This document shows positions 54,218-64,000 of a DNA stretch of 64,000 bases, one piece after another. The stretch's first letter is position 1; each line of letters starts with the position of its first letter. The stretch comes from Ryuthela nishihirai (taxonomy: Eukaryota; Arthropoda; Arachnida; Araneae; Heptathelidae): positions 20,129,404 through 20,193,403 of the forward strand of contig JAWZYU010000034.1 in NCBI GenBank assembly GCA_038380435.1, read 5' to 3'. The translations under genes were made by a program, and so were the position numbers. The notes under the pieces were generated by a model. It ran no database searches. It was not told where the DNA came from and saw nothing but the letters and a program-made list of their open reading frames with translations.

Positions 54218-54365
54218 TCTAGATTAGCAATAGAATGGAACAAAACCATCAACATTCAAATTATTAGTTAGTGCATTTTTAACTAAAAATAATGATAGTA
54301 CAATATTTTTCTTCTCATGGTCTCTGACTATAATTCCCATTCTCCACAGGAAAGTTTTTGGGTTG

Positions 54366-54965
54366 GGTTGTTTTACCTCTAAACAGCACTATTTTTGCAT
54401 ACAATGGGCTAAATGGCCAGGCCAAGGACTCAGAGAAGCTTCAAGAAGGTTGCTCAGAGAAGGTTGAGAAGGGACCCACTAGACAGCTGTTAGGAGACAG
54501 AAGTTAGCCTCCTGCAAAGGCCATGCAGCAATTTCTTTAATGTGCACAGGTTATGCTCTCACATACAAGGGGCCACAGCTTAATGTTCTTTCCAATGGAC
54601 AGTGACCTTCCAATTCCCATCAGTGTTCCCCAGACCCTGATCTAGGAAAAAAAATCAAGGAGAAGTGGGGGCAAGAAAATAAGTTTTAGCTGGAAAAATA
54701 TGGGGGGGGGGCAGCAACAGGTGGATTCCAATGCAGTATAATATTTCCCCCTCTGTACTGCAGGCCTTTAAAAATATTCTTGAAAAATGCATGACATGTA
54801 AGTTTAATAATCTTTTGAATCTATTACTTTTACTAGCATTCTGAAAAGGGGAGAGGCACATCACCCCTCCCCTTTAGATCTGGCCCTAATGTCCCTTACT
54901 GACTGAGGGCAGGGTGTTTAGTTTTGCAGAGATAAATTCCAATGATGGCTGAGCTGAGGCTTAAA
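54366..54965 (-). repeat. SINE3, split by a MITE
   Basis: GGTTGTTTTACCTCTAAACA, GGCTAAATGGCCAGGCC and GGACCCACTAGACAGCTGTT are the reversed SINE3 tail and body; after the insertion TACTGACTGAGGGCAGGG continues to the head. AGAGAAGGTTGAGAAGG follows a near-duplicate AGAGAAGCTTCAAGAAGG. Confidence 0.85.
54632..54889. mobile_element. MITE inserted in SINE3
   Basis: 258 bp. Ends AGACCCTGATCTAGG and, reversed, TTAGGGCCAGATCTAAAGG. The SINE3 flanks read TGTTCCCC before and TGTCCCTT after, an imperfect 8-bp duplication, so hAT-like is possible. A (G)9 run lies at about 54702. No coding sequence. Confidence 0.7.
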
Positions 54966-54974
54966 CTTAATCTA

Positions 54975-55080
54975 ACAATCAACAATCAACCACAAATTAC
55001 ATCAATCAACAGAGTCAAAAGCCTTTTTGAAATCTATAAAGCTAGCAAGCAAATAGACCTGGCAGAATTCTTTCTGTTCT
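54975..55080 (-). repeat. LINE-A fragment
   Basis: CAATCAACCACAAATTACAT then CAATCAACAGAGTCAAAAGC and CTTTTTGAAATCTATAAAGC equal the reversed LINE-A FKKAFDSV...HNLWLI segment, as in the copy at 32970-33040. Confidence 0.75.
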
Positions 55081-55477
55081 CTCCTAACCTTAATCCACCT
55101 TGATAAAAGGTTCCAAGGAAAGTAACCTCACTTTTCTTTAATTCAAAACTGCTGGGCTTTTTCTTTCAGTTCCACAGCATTGTTCATTAAAGCAGAACCC
55201 AAATCATGCTATAGCATTGCTTTTATATCAAATTTATTGTTTGGTGTAATCAAAAAGTTGATAACAATTTTATCATTGTTTCTAAGGATCATTGTTATCA
55301 TAAGTTGATAATCATAATTTCTTTTTATTATAACGATTCTGATATTTTGGGATCTGAAACAGCTCAACATATCTAGTGTGTATACAAATATTATAAATTC
55401 TGATACTGAAGGTTAAATTCCAAGGGATGAAAATGACGAAAAAGCATTAGAGAATTAAATTCTTAGTTGGTAATTTT

Positions 55478-55640
55478 TTTACACCTCTCAAGCAACTGTT
55501 TATCACTGGTCTGATAAGAGTCTGTCGATTTAAGACGTCAGATGACCTATTATGAAGGCGAGATCTCAGCAGAAAGAAAATAGTCATACCTATAGGGTCT
55601 CGAATCCAGGTCCCATAAACTTGAAGCAAAGTGTGTAAAC
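55478..55640 (-). repeat. SINE1, old copy
   Basis: CTCTCAAGCAACTGTTTATC, GATCTCAGCAGAAAGAAAAT and CTCGAATCCAGGTCCCATAA are the reversed SINE1 tail, body and B box. Confidence 0.65.
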
Positions 55641-56388
55641 CATTTGATCAAAAGGACAATGTCACGCTCAATAAATTTGACAAATGCCAGTTATCAATGA
55701 TGCAGTTTTTGTTAATCATTTTGAATCTTCTGTGGGCCTTATTCTTGAACTATCTTCTTTATCATTAGCTATCCATTATTTTAAACTTCTTTTTTACAGA
55801 TGACAATGTTGACATGCTGTGGGTCAATACTAACAAATATGCTGAATTCAGTGAAAATGATAGTGGTTATAAAAGTCGAAACTGGTAGTTCAGTATAAAC
55901 TATTGATGAAATATGAGGAGGATTCATCATTGCAATTGTCTTGAGTATGGGTCTTTTTTGGATGTCAAAAATCTCACACTACAGGTATGTATTAAGAGTC
56001 AGATTTTTCAAAAGCATTCATTATTAATACTTAACATCAAACAAACAAAAATTGGAATATTTTTACTTACAAAGAGAAAATTTACAGCAATCTGAAGTTT
56101 TCTCTTCAAACACTATAAACAAAACTGCACTGAAATAAAAATCGTTTCCCCCCAGTGATATATTGGTGACAAGACTCAGGTGGAAAATATTTTTTGAAGG
56201 GTCTAAAGCTAACCTTATGAGGAGCAACAAGGGAGAAAGTAAAAATTCGATAGAGGTATAATATCTTTTATTTAATATTCAAATAAATTTATCTAGAGTA
56301 AATAAATATATTTAATTTATATAAAAAGTAAAAAAATCTAAATTAATATACCCTAAAATTCTTTTTTTAAATCTTCAAAATAATTTCA

Positions 56389-56573
56389 TAAGCCATCCTG
56401 TGGCCGAGTGGTTAGTGCACTTGGCTACTGATCTAAGGGACCAGGGTTTGAGCCCCGGGTAAGGCATGGACGTTTGTGTTGTTTTTCTGCTGAGGTCCTG
56501 CCATCCTCACAGACAAGCTCCTGTCAGACCTCTATGACAAGCAGCTGCTTGAGGGGATATTTATTTATTATTT
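56389..56573 (+). mobile_element. SINE1 with 11-bp target duplication
   Basis: AAATAATTTCA at 56378-56388 and 56574-56584. A box GGCCGAGTGGTTAGTGCAC, B box GGGTTTGAGCCCC. It lacks the CTTCTACTATGGCATATAAACTG block, as does the copy at 40884, which suggests a subfamily with that deletion. Confidence 0.9.
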
Positions 56574-56584
56574 AAATAATTTCA

Positions 56585-57589
56585 ATTGTAGAGTTTAGGA
56601 GTGTGCGTATTTTCTTACTGTGTGTGTATACTCTGAATACATGTCTGTTTAGAACTTGCAAATGTTTAAGAGATGGCAAAAACAGACCACCAGTTTTTGA
56701 AATAGCTAGGAAGGACAACTTAATATTTAAAATTCATAGCAAATATTTTCTGCCCTGAAATTAACAGAGGTGTGCTAAGCGAAAATTATGTTTAAATAAA
56801 AAGACTTGCCAACTTTTGTGGGACAATAAAATTAAAAGAACACGTATTAATTTTTCTATTATGGATACTCCAATAGCATAATGTAAGGTGATTATAATTG
56901 ATAAAACTAATTTTAAAAAATCTTTTTTTCCATGATTTTACATTAAAAAATCTCCCCCCTTCAAAATCATTACTTAAATTTGGGGAAGAATGTGCCCCAT
57001 CTACCCCATTAAACTGCCTTCCATTATTCCCAGAAATGTTTAGAATTTTTAATTAAGCAGAATATTAAAGAATATATATTTTGAAAACGAAAATTTTAAA
57101 ACCACAAGTACATGCTGTTTTGCAATGGATTTCAACATCAAGGTGAGTTCATATCCTTTCTTTGATTTACCACCCCATTTTCCCAGTTCTGCCTCCAGTA
57201 GTGATTAAGACTGAACCCAGACAGCTACGATGGATGGAAACATGCATTGTTGCCATTGTCCTTATACGACTTCCTGAAAGACTGCTTTGATTCGAATTGC
57301 CGTTGTCTTTTTCTATACCCAATATCCTTGCTAATCGTTCAAGGAGAGAAAGCTCTACTTCCAATTTCTAGCACTCCCCCTTGGCACTTCTTGTCGGCAG
57401 AAATGGAATCTCAAGTATCTGGTTTCTAAACAGCTTGTTATCCAAAGAGTTAAACTGTAGAAATGCAATTAAAAACCAATGAGTTTTTCTTAATAGGAAT
57501 GGTGTGTCCTTTTTTGAAACACCCTGTTTATTTTGAAAGTAAAAGATGATATAAAGTATTTAGAGGTCGTAAACTTAAAATTGGAATAT
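56585..57589. other. intron; one transposon-like end
   Basis: Mostly unassigned. CTTTTTTGAAACACCCTGTT at 57510-57530 matches CTTTTTGAAACACCCTGTAT at 46382-46402; ACAGGGTGTTTCAAAA is a common terminus of Tc1/mariner-type elements in arthropods. The segment 57125-57510 before it is less AT-rich and may be the body of such an element, but I recognise no protein. Confidence 0.35.
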
Positions 57590-59890
57590 TCACAAGAGGC
57601 AATATGCCCAGATTGTAGTAAAGGTTAAAAGTGACCACCTCAAGAATATTTTAAATGTAAGATGGCTAAAAATCGTGGGTAACTAAATAACAAAATTAAT
57701 AAGATTGTCTACAATGACAGTTCCTTCTATGATCCTAGAAGCATTGCTAATATTTCCAATAATGTATTCTGTGATTCTTGCACTACTACAGAAAATTATG
57801 CCAACACAAATTAGTCATTGTCCTATTACAATAAATCATTTAATAATCTAGAAACTTTTAAGCTCAAAAATGTTACCGAAATCGAAGTTCTTAACCTTAT
57901 AAATTTGATAAAAAACACTAGCACTGTCAGACCAGATGGAATCCCTGTCATTTTCTAAAAATTCTTTCCCCGTTAATTTCTGCACTCCTTTGTGATCTAA
58001 TTAATTGTTCATTTTACTCTAATGAATTCCCAGTTCCATGGAAAGAAGCCATCATCTCAGTATACCTAAAATTTCAAATCCTTCTAACCCTCTGGACTAT
58101 GGAACTATTTTAGTTACATGTGCTTTAAGCAAAATTTTATAAAAAGCCGTCGAGAGAATTATTGACTTTTGTTGAAAAATTTAATTTACTTTCATGCAGA
58201 CAATTCGGGTTTAGGAAAAATCAATCAACTAAAATTCTCATGACACTTCTTGTTAATCAATTGAGATTGGCTTTAGAGAGCAAAGTAAAAACTGTTGTCA
58301 GACTGTTTCCCCTGACATCTGAAAAGCATTTGAATCAATGGAACACAAACTTATCTTGCAAAAACTCGGTTACAATTTTAATCTATTGCCCTCAGCTCTT
58401 TCTTGGTTTAAAATTATCTCAACCTTGGTATTATCCAAACTATATTAAGTACTAATGAGATCTCTACACCTCTTAAAATTAATCAGGGAGTACCCAAGGA
58501 CCCATTCTTAGCCCACTTCTCTTTAACCTTTTTGTAAATGATCTTCCTGAATCCTCCACTAACTGCAATATTTTTATGTATGCAGAAAATTGTCTTCATT
58601 CTTTTACCTCAAGTTCTTTCATTTCTCTAAACCAGGAAATAGAAAATAATATTCATGATGTGCTTTATTGGTATACTAAAAATGGATTCACTGTTGAATC
58701 AAGAAGACCAATATTATTTTTATTTCAACTTCAAATTCTCACTCTCTTGACACCAACATTGGAATTAATAACACCCATATTAGTTTCCACTTCCATGAAG
58801 TACTTAGGTATGACTATAGATAATAATCTTGACTTTGGACTTCACATTAATAAAACCATTGTTTCAGCTTCTAAAAGAACTTATATATTGAGGTACATTC
58901 GAAACTATATATCCTCCTATGCCACAATGTTCTACAAAATTTACATCTGACCAAAACTCAAATACTGTGCTTCCACTCTTTTTGGTATTAATAAAAAAAT
59001 TTTTATAACTTAGAAAACGTTCAAATGAAGCTCTCAAAATAATCAGCAAAATCTATTTTAACAAACGAGAATTACTTACTGATATTCATTCCAACTATCA
59101 AATCCCATTCTTGAATCTAGAAGAAAGCTGAAGTTTATTACCCTTATTCATGACACTATTTATAATAAGTCCAACTCCTTCAATTCTTGCATCCTATATT
59201 CATTTATCGATTCTTACATCCTATATTTGTTTACTATATTTCCTATATTTATATTCCTATACATTCTACATATATTTTTATATTCATTACCATTTTATTA
59301 TCAGAGTGCATCCTTCACTCTGATAATAAAATGATTTCTGCTCCCAAGATTTTCAAAGGTAAGTATGGTAAAATTTCTTTTGCTTTCGGGCAACCTAAAC
59401 TTGGATCTCTCTGCTGAGTGATATCACTTCTTCAAATTTTAAAGGAAAATTTCAAAAATTATATTACTCCATTTCTATTAGAATATTGAAACGTTTGACC
59501 AACAATATCTCCTCACCCCTTTTCCCACTCCCCATCTTTACTCTAAGTCTGGATTATTTGCAATTCTTTCCCCCCTGTTCATTCATTTAATATTACTCTC
59601 TGTTGTCTTAAACCTTCTTTTTCTTCTTCCTGATTTTACTGTGTTTGTTATCATATTTCATCTTATATGTTTGTCTTCATCTGTGTGAATGCTCTTTCAT
59701 TCATATGTATCAAATAATTATGCAATTGCTGTAAACATGTTTGCATTTTTGAGCTATATTTAATATTTCCTTTTAATTTCTGAAATATATTGGGGCATCA
59801 AGGCACTTGGAACATTAAAATTAATATCTAAAATTACCTGTACCTTGGCTTTACTGTAACCCCTGCACAGAATAAAAAATAATAATAATT
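57590..59890 (+). mobile_element. LINE-E, CR1/Jockey-like LINE relic
   Basis: RT remains in shifting frames: SRQFGFRKNQSTKILMTLL at about 58195, the NQGVP..GPLLFNLFVNDLP block at 58490-58550, MYAENCLHSFT (YADD altered to YAEN) at 58577 and STSMKYLGMTIDNNLDFGLH at 58795, then KLKYCASTLFGINKK. No RNase H. The 3' end near 59870 has ATAAAAAATAATAATAAT. Many stops, including loss of the catalytic DD, so long dead. Confidence 0.7.
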
Positions 59891-60622
59891 GCCAATATCA
59901 GCTGTTTTGATTTGTTGTAATACATTTGATTGATATCTGATTGTTTCTTTTAGAAGAAAATGACACTACAAATTTCATTTTATTGAAAGTTATATAAATG
60001 AAAAACAAATAATCCTATGTAGCTTAGTTTTCAGTATTGTGTTTCTTTCATTTCCATTTGTTACATTTAGAAGGAAGAGATTTTGTAAAAAAAAATAGCC
60101 ATAGTGTAATGTCAGATTAAAGAAGGTAGACATAAACTCTTTATTGAATAATGGATTAAAGAGAATACATGCAAATAGTCCAGTGCATTCATTTAAATTT
60201 AGAATTATTTCTGTTAGATGCTATACATTTGTTTAAAAAATTGCTGTATTCAATATTGGATTAAAGAGAATAGATGTAAATATTGCCTATGGTAATTTCT
60301 AAATAATTTTGCTTTATAGAGACCCTGGTTCAAGAGACTTCCAATGAGTGTTGAATTTATTTGCTCTGTATCAGATATTTAGAATTAGTCTTAGCAATCT
60401 AAATTATTTGTCATCATTTCATTTTCACCCAATTGTTGTCCACCTAATTGTCATTCTCCCAGTAGTTTTCCATCCAATTCTTGTCCACCCAATTGTCACC
60501 CTCCCACATTTTTTGTTAGAAATTCAGCAATGGAAAGGTTAATTATGAAAAAATCTGCTTCAGTTTAGTAAATGGAAATTATTGTTAAACATATGCAAAA
60601 TTGTAATACTAAATATATTTAC
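59891..60622. repeat. dispersed repeat related to 14713-16110
   Basis: GTTTCTTTCATTTCCATTTG (60040) resembles the 122-bp unit at 14731; ATTGGATTAAAGAGAATAGA occurs twice (60151, 60252) and resembles 15722-15750; and CACCCAATTGTTGTCCACCT, CACCCAATTGTCACCC at 60427-60508 match the array at 16035. Same order as in the 14.7-16.1 kb region. Confidence 0.5.
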
Positions 60623-60849
60623 CTGTCACTATCTTCTATCAAACGATCATAAAAAACTCTATAGACTTCATGTACCCACAAACGGATCAATTTAAAAGGA
60701 TCCATGAGGTGTGTTGCAGGAACCAAAAGAACACCATTGATTACTCTAGCAAAATCACGTAAATTGAAAACATAATGGCTTTTAGTTGGAGTTGGAAGAA
60801 AATGATCAATTGCAGCCATGTATACATTCCTTGTAGCTTGAACAACATT
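60623..60849 (-). CDS. dynein heavy chain exon, AAA3 lid
   Basis: 227 nt starting in phase 0 and ending two bases into an Arg codon. It encodes NVVQATRNVYMAAIDHFLPT, PTKSHYVFNLRDFARVINGV, LLVPATHLMDPFKLIRLWVH and EVYRVFYDRLIEDSD. FLPTPxKSHYxFNLRDFxRVIxG and RLWVHEVYRVFYDRL are near-invariant in axonemal dyneins and end AAA3. Acceptor TTTCTAG, donor GTAAAT. It is the most upstream exon in the window; the next exon 5' lies beyond 64000. Confidence 0.97.
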
Positions 60850-61111
60850 CTAGAAACATTACAAGAATAGGATATATAGGATTAATAAAATCTAGATATA
60901 TACATATTTCAAATTACTATTTCTGGAATTCAATTCATATCAAAACTCATATTTCAATATACCACTTTTTGCTTATAAAAATACCACTTTTCTTTAAGTA
61001 TAATTTTGTAAGTAATTTAAAATTTTACAAAGTTCAAAAATATGCTAATTTTAATAATAAATTCATAGATTACCTATTGACATATAATCAAGAACTAATT
61101 GATAAATGACA

Positions 61112-61190
61112 TATCTGGTGATAGCTTAGTGTTAGAACACTTGGCATGTAACCGGAAGGTGTGAGTTCGAATGCCACCCATTGGTAAATC
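61112..61190 (+). repeat. tRNA-like sequence (SINE head or tRNA pseudogene)
   Basis: TGGTGATAGCTTAGTGTTAG (A-box-like) and GTGTGAGTTCGAATGCCACC (B box) are spaced as in a tRNA. The acceptor stem does not pair convincingly, and no SINE body follows that I recognise. Related in style to SINE2. Confidence 0.4.
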
Positions 61191-62440
61191 ATTTTTTGAC
61201 AAAATTATTTCTTGAATTATATGTTAATTTTATTTAAAATAAAACTATGTATTAATAGCAAAAGAGGCCCTTCTTTTCCTTCACAACATTATTCCTAAAA
61301 ATGAAGAGTTAATATTGAAGGATTATATGCATTTTTAACATTTGACTCAACTAATTCATTATGCTATCATTGAAGATTTAATAATGTGTTGGGGTTAATG
61401 ATTAGTTACCTCAACACGTCACATTATTAAAATGCAGTGAATTATATAATGTTTAAATTTATGAATTAATACACAACTAAATAATATGAAATAGCTAAAC
61501 AATTTTAATTCTGCTGTGAGTTGGATCATGACATGGGTAGCACCACAAGTGCAAAGCTGCCAACTAGTCTGATTTTATTGGGTATTCTTCAAAATTTGGT
61601 TTAAAATCGAAATATCCGATGTTGTCTTTGAAAATCCAATTTTTAGTGTCTTTTTCAGTTTAACACTTACAAAAATCTGCGTCCAAATTATACAGAATTT
61701 TTACCCTTTTCCTAATAGGTGAATGTTAGTGAAAGGGAAGAACTGTTTCCGATTTAGCTCTTTTTACTGTACTAAAGGTGCATGTGTCTCCACTTCCTAA
61801 ACTGTGCTTGTTTGTGGCTCACCTGTGTACCAATCAGAGAAAATCTATAGGACTGCAGATGATCATTTCTGGGCAGAACATATGACAAAGTCCACACCTA
61901 AATTCTCTTACAGAGTTGAAAGTCATAGAGTGGATCTAAATGTGTGTTTACTGAACCTATAGCCAACTCTCCTGGCACTTTCCAATTAAACGCTAATTAG
62001 ATTACTTAGAATCAGAAACTTTACAGTGAAGAAAGTAATACAGGTTAGATAACTTCCATATCGGTGGGCCATGATTGACATCGCAACTTGAATGGGTCTG
62101 GTGCATGTCTGTTTTGGCTGTAACCCTGCAGTGCACGGGCCCTCAGCTCAATAGATGGCACAGCAAGTGGCTAACCTTCTTATGGTGTGTAGAGTAAGTT
62201 AAAAGCCCTAACTTTTTTTAGTAGGATTAACAAAAAACGTAAGTGAATTTGTACAGTATGATAGCTTTTCATTGCATTGAACAATTTATTTGATTCTCTG
62301 TTAGTATGTTTTGTGGGGCCTCTGGTTCTTGATATTTTTTTGCAGGTACAACTTTCTAAAGTGAATAAAATGAGTTCGTAATAAATGCATTTTAACTAAC
62401 ATATAATTGCATTTCTTAAATGCAATTTGGATTTAATTCC
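61191..62440. other. intron, nothing recognised
   Basis: No frame or known family. 62060-62170 is richer in GC (GCAGTGCACGGGCCCTCAGC) than its surroundings but matches nothing else here. Confidence 0.45.
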
Positions 62441-62455
62441 CATATATGTAGCATA

Positions 62456-62679
62456 GCCATCCCATGGCCAAGTGGTTAGCGCGCTTAGCTACTGATCTAA
62501 GGGACCTGGGTTCGAGCCATAGAAATAGGTTACGTAGTAAGGCATGGCTGTTTGTGTCGTTTTTCTGCTGAGGGCCTGCCATCCTCTCAGACCTTCTACT
62601 ATGGCATATAAACTGACAGGCTCCTGTCAGACCTCTTTGGCAAGCAGCTGCTTGAGGGGGTATTTATTTTATTTTATTT
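62456..62679 (+). mobile_element. SINE1 with 12-bp target duplication and a small insert
   Basis: ATATGTAGCATA at 62444-62455 and 62680-62691. Otherwise consensus-like (GTGGTTAGCGCGCTTAGC, GGGTTCGAGCC), but about 20 bases (ATAGAAATAGGTTACGTAG) replace the CCGGG after the B box. Confidence 0.92.
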
Positions 62680-62761
62680 ATATGTAGCATAAAGGTATAA
62701 ATTTTGCCTCAGGTAAGTACTGAAAGTTGCAGACGATTTATGATATTTAATTATGATATTA

Positions 62762-62990
62762 CATTCCATCCATATGGCATTTATCTGCCAATTGTGGCTA
62801 AAAATTGCCTGAACAGCACCTAAATGTGACATAATGGAATATGTACTGTAGGTTGAAAATGTTCATATCATCAATTAGAGGAGATCTTGATCAGCAGCCG
62901 GTAGCTCATTGGTCCAAAGCACCTGACATATCATCAGGAGGTCATGGGTTCGTATTCCACCCGGCTCAAGATAATTTTTCTTCCAGAAAT
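62762..62990 (+). repeat. SINE2, fullest copy
   Basis: CATTCCATCCATATGGCATT, CACCTAAATGTGACATAATG, GTTCATATCATCAATTAGAG, then the head GATCAGCAGCCGGTAGCTCA and the B box GGGTTCGTATTCCACC. This copy shows that ~120 bp upstream of the tRNA-like part belong to the element. Confidence 0.8.
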
Positions 62991-63375
62991 TTGAACTGAC
63001 TCACAAAGTGGATATTACTTAGAGTTTATCATTATATTCTTTACACAGTGTATTATTGTACAACCTCTTTACTGGAGTAATACGATTGTTTAGGTTATTA
63101 TTTGTAGAACTTTCCGAGAAAAAGAATATTCGGCAAAATGTGATCTGAGGACTGTCAATTTAAAAAAATAAAGATGGTGTCCATCGCTGGATCGGCAATT
63201 TTGCCAAATATTCTTTCTAATGTGATACTGAAACGCTTTTGTCTGATGACAAATATCCATCTGACTCATGACAATATCTCCTCTAAAATTGATATCAATG
63301 TTAAACTAAGAGTGATATCTCCCTTGAAAATGTTTGAAAATATAAATAAATTAAAAATATTTAAAAAACTATCTT

Positions 63376-63715
63376 CCTATAAAAAGTAGAAAATAAACCT
63401 AAAGCTTACACTGTGACACAAATTCAATAAGACTGACTTTGGAAGATAAATCAATGAATCTAGAAAGAATCAAATTGTTTCTCTGCTACAGACCATACAG
63501 CAAAGTATGATGCATATAGTGTTGTGTTACTGTGTGGCGAAATGATGATGATGCAATCAGTCACTGAGTTTGTATTCACTTCAAGGAAGGTAGGACACTG
63601 GTAGTCTTGTTGAGTAGGTAAATATGCACCCTATCTTCCTTTGAAGTGAATACAAATTCAGTGAGTGATTGCACCAGATATGCTTTAGGTTTATTTTCTA
63701 CTTTTTAGTGTGCAT
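63376..63715. repeat. foldback element
   Basis: AAAAAGTAGAAAATAAACCT then AAAGC at 63380 is inverted at 63684-63712; inside it, TTTGTATTCACTTCAAGGAA at about 63570 is inverted at about 63637-63656, with a ~40-base loop. The two nested arm pairs are separated on the left by 150 bases without a partner, so one arm has a deletion or the other an insertion. Confidence 0.75.
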
Positions 63716-64000
63716 ACAAGAAGATAGCCTTTTTTTCGTTATATTTTTTTTTGTCCCGAAAAACACTTATCTTCAGAAACTTTCATATGATATATTACTT
63801 GTAAACATTGGCCAGTTTTCCTCCTTTTTGTAGTCATGTTTGAGGTAGCCCATGACATTGGAGATATCAGAAGCTTTAATTTGAGATATAATTAATTAAG
63901 GTCACCCCTGTGAAAATCCCCCCCCCCCCCACCTTTATGATGGGGAGAGAATGTTGAAGGAAAAATTAGAAATAAGTTACGTCATTATATGAGTTTTCAT
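63716..64000. other. intron, nothing recognised
   Basis: No feature apart from a C-run (about 63920). The intron continues past the window. Confidence 0.5.

Larger units (their letters stand above)
699..60849 (-). other. axonemal dynein heavy chain gene (interior, 11 exons)
   Basis: Eleven minus-strand exons (60849-60623, 53586-53476, 46710-46615, 45975-45848, 37734-37610, 24391-24206, 16592-16425, 12306-12173, 8452-8326, 7787-7629, 866-699) join in frame to 1629 nt, 543 codons, without a stop. Order and content follow the dynein motor: end of AAA3, AAA3-AAA4 linker, AAA4 ATPase, then the rising stalk helix. Phrases such as [33 protein letters not shown] and NYVTPTSYLELI place it with the DNAH3/7/12 inner-arm group; which of the three is not settled. 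Axonemal dyneins drive ciliary and flagellar beating (sperm in arthropods). The product is usually about 4000 residues, so roughly one seventh is here. Introns are 0.5-13 kb and full of transposons. Confidence 0.95.

Noticed and set aside
57167..57364. 65-codon minus-strand frame
   Set aside because: I recognise no domain; it lies inside a probable transposon remnant and lacks support.
60850..64000. Further dynein exon upstream of 60849
   Set aside because: No minus-strand frame with AAA3 motifs was found; the preceding exon must lie beyond the window.

Overview
The window is AT-rich animal DNA from an invertebrate, most likely an arthropod. It holds no complete gene. What it shows is the interior of one very large gene whose introns are packed with transposable elements. 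Arthropod is inferred from the mix of Tc1/mariner, hAT, RTE-like and I-like LINE elements and tRNA-derived SINEs; a chelicerate is possible but not shown.

Host gene. Eleven exons on the minus strand, read from 60849 down to 699, encode a contiguous 543-codon (1629 nt) stretch of an axonemal dynein heavy chain of the DNAH3/7/12 (single-headed inner-arm) type. They run from the end of AAA3, through the AAA4 P-loop and Walker B, to the ascending coiled coil of the stalk. Every junction is GT-AG and all phases agree, so the gene looks functional. The 5' exons lie beyond 64000 and the microtubule-binding tip, AAA5/6 and C-terminus lie beyond base 1. Introns range from 0.5 to 13 kb.

Layout by intron, left to right. 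1-698: mariner head. 867-7628: nearly full-length RTE-like LINE (LINE-A) carrying a foldback element, a Tc1 head and a cluster of hairpins. 8453-12172: SINE3, a hAT-like element with a perfect 8-bp target duplication, and an unassigned coding-like segment at 11149-11417. 12307-16424: I-like LINE-B and a ~122-bp tandem repeat. 16593-24205: a Tc1 relic split by a 2.2-kb TIR-bounded element made of a ~20-bp minisatellite, then a relic of two virus-like proteins, one capsid-like. 24392-37609: LINE-C, LINE-D holding a DD41D mariner, LINE-A copies and LINE-F. 37735-45847: SINEs, a mariner tail and a DD36E Tc1. 46711-53475: a piggyBac-like MITE, nested SINEs and a second DD36E Tc1. 53587-60622: a hAT-like element, a SINE interrupted by a MITE, and a CR1/Jockey-like LINE relic. 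Beyond 60850: SINEs and a foldback.

The repeats give a clear insertion history: SINE1 into SINE3, SINE3 into SINE2, piggyBac-MITE into LINE-A, LINE-D tail into LINE-A, mariner into LINE-D, satellite element into Tc1. All transposase and reverse transcriptase genes seen here are broken. The most unusual items are the minisatellite-bearing TIR element at 17262-19489, the capsid-like relic at 21650-23105, and the coding-like segment at 11149-11417.
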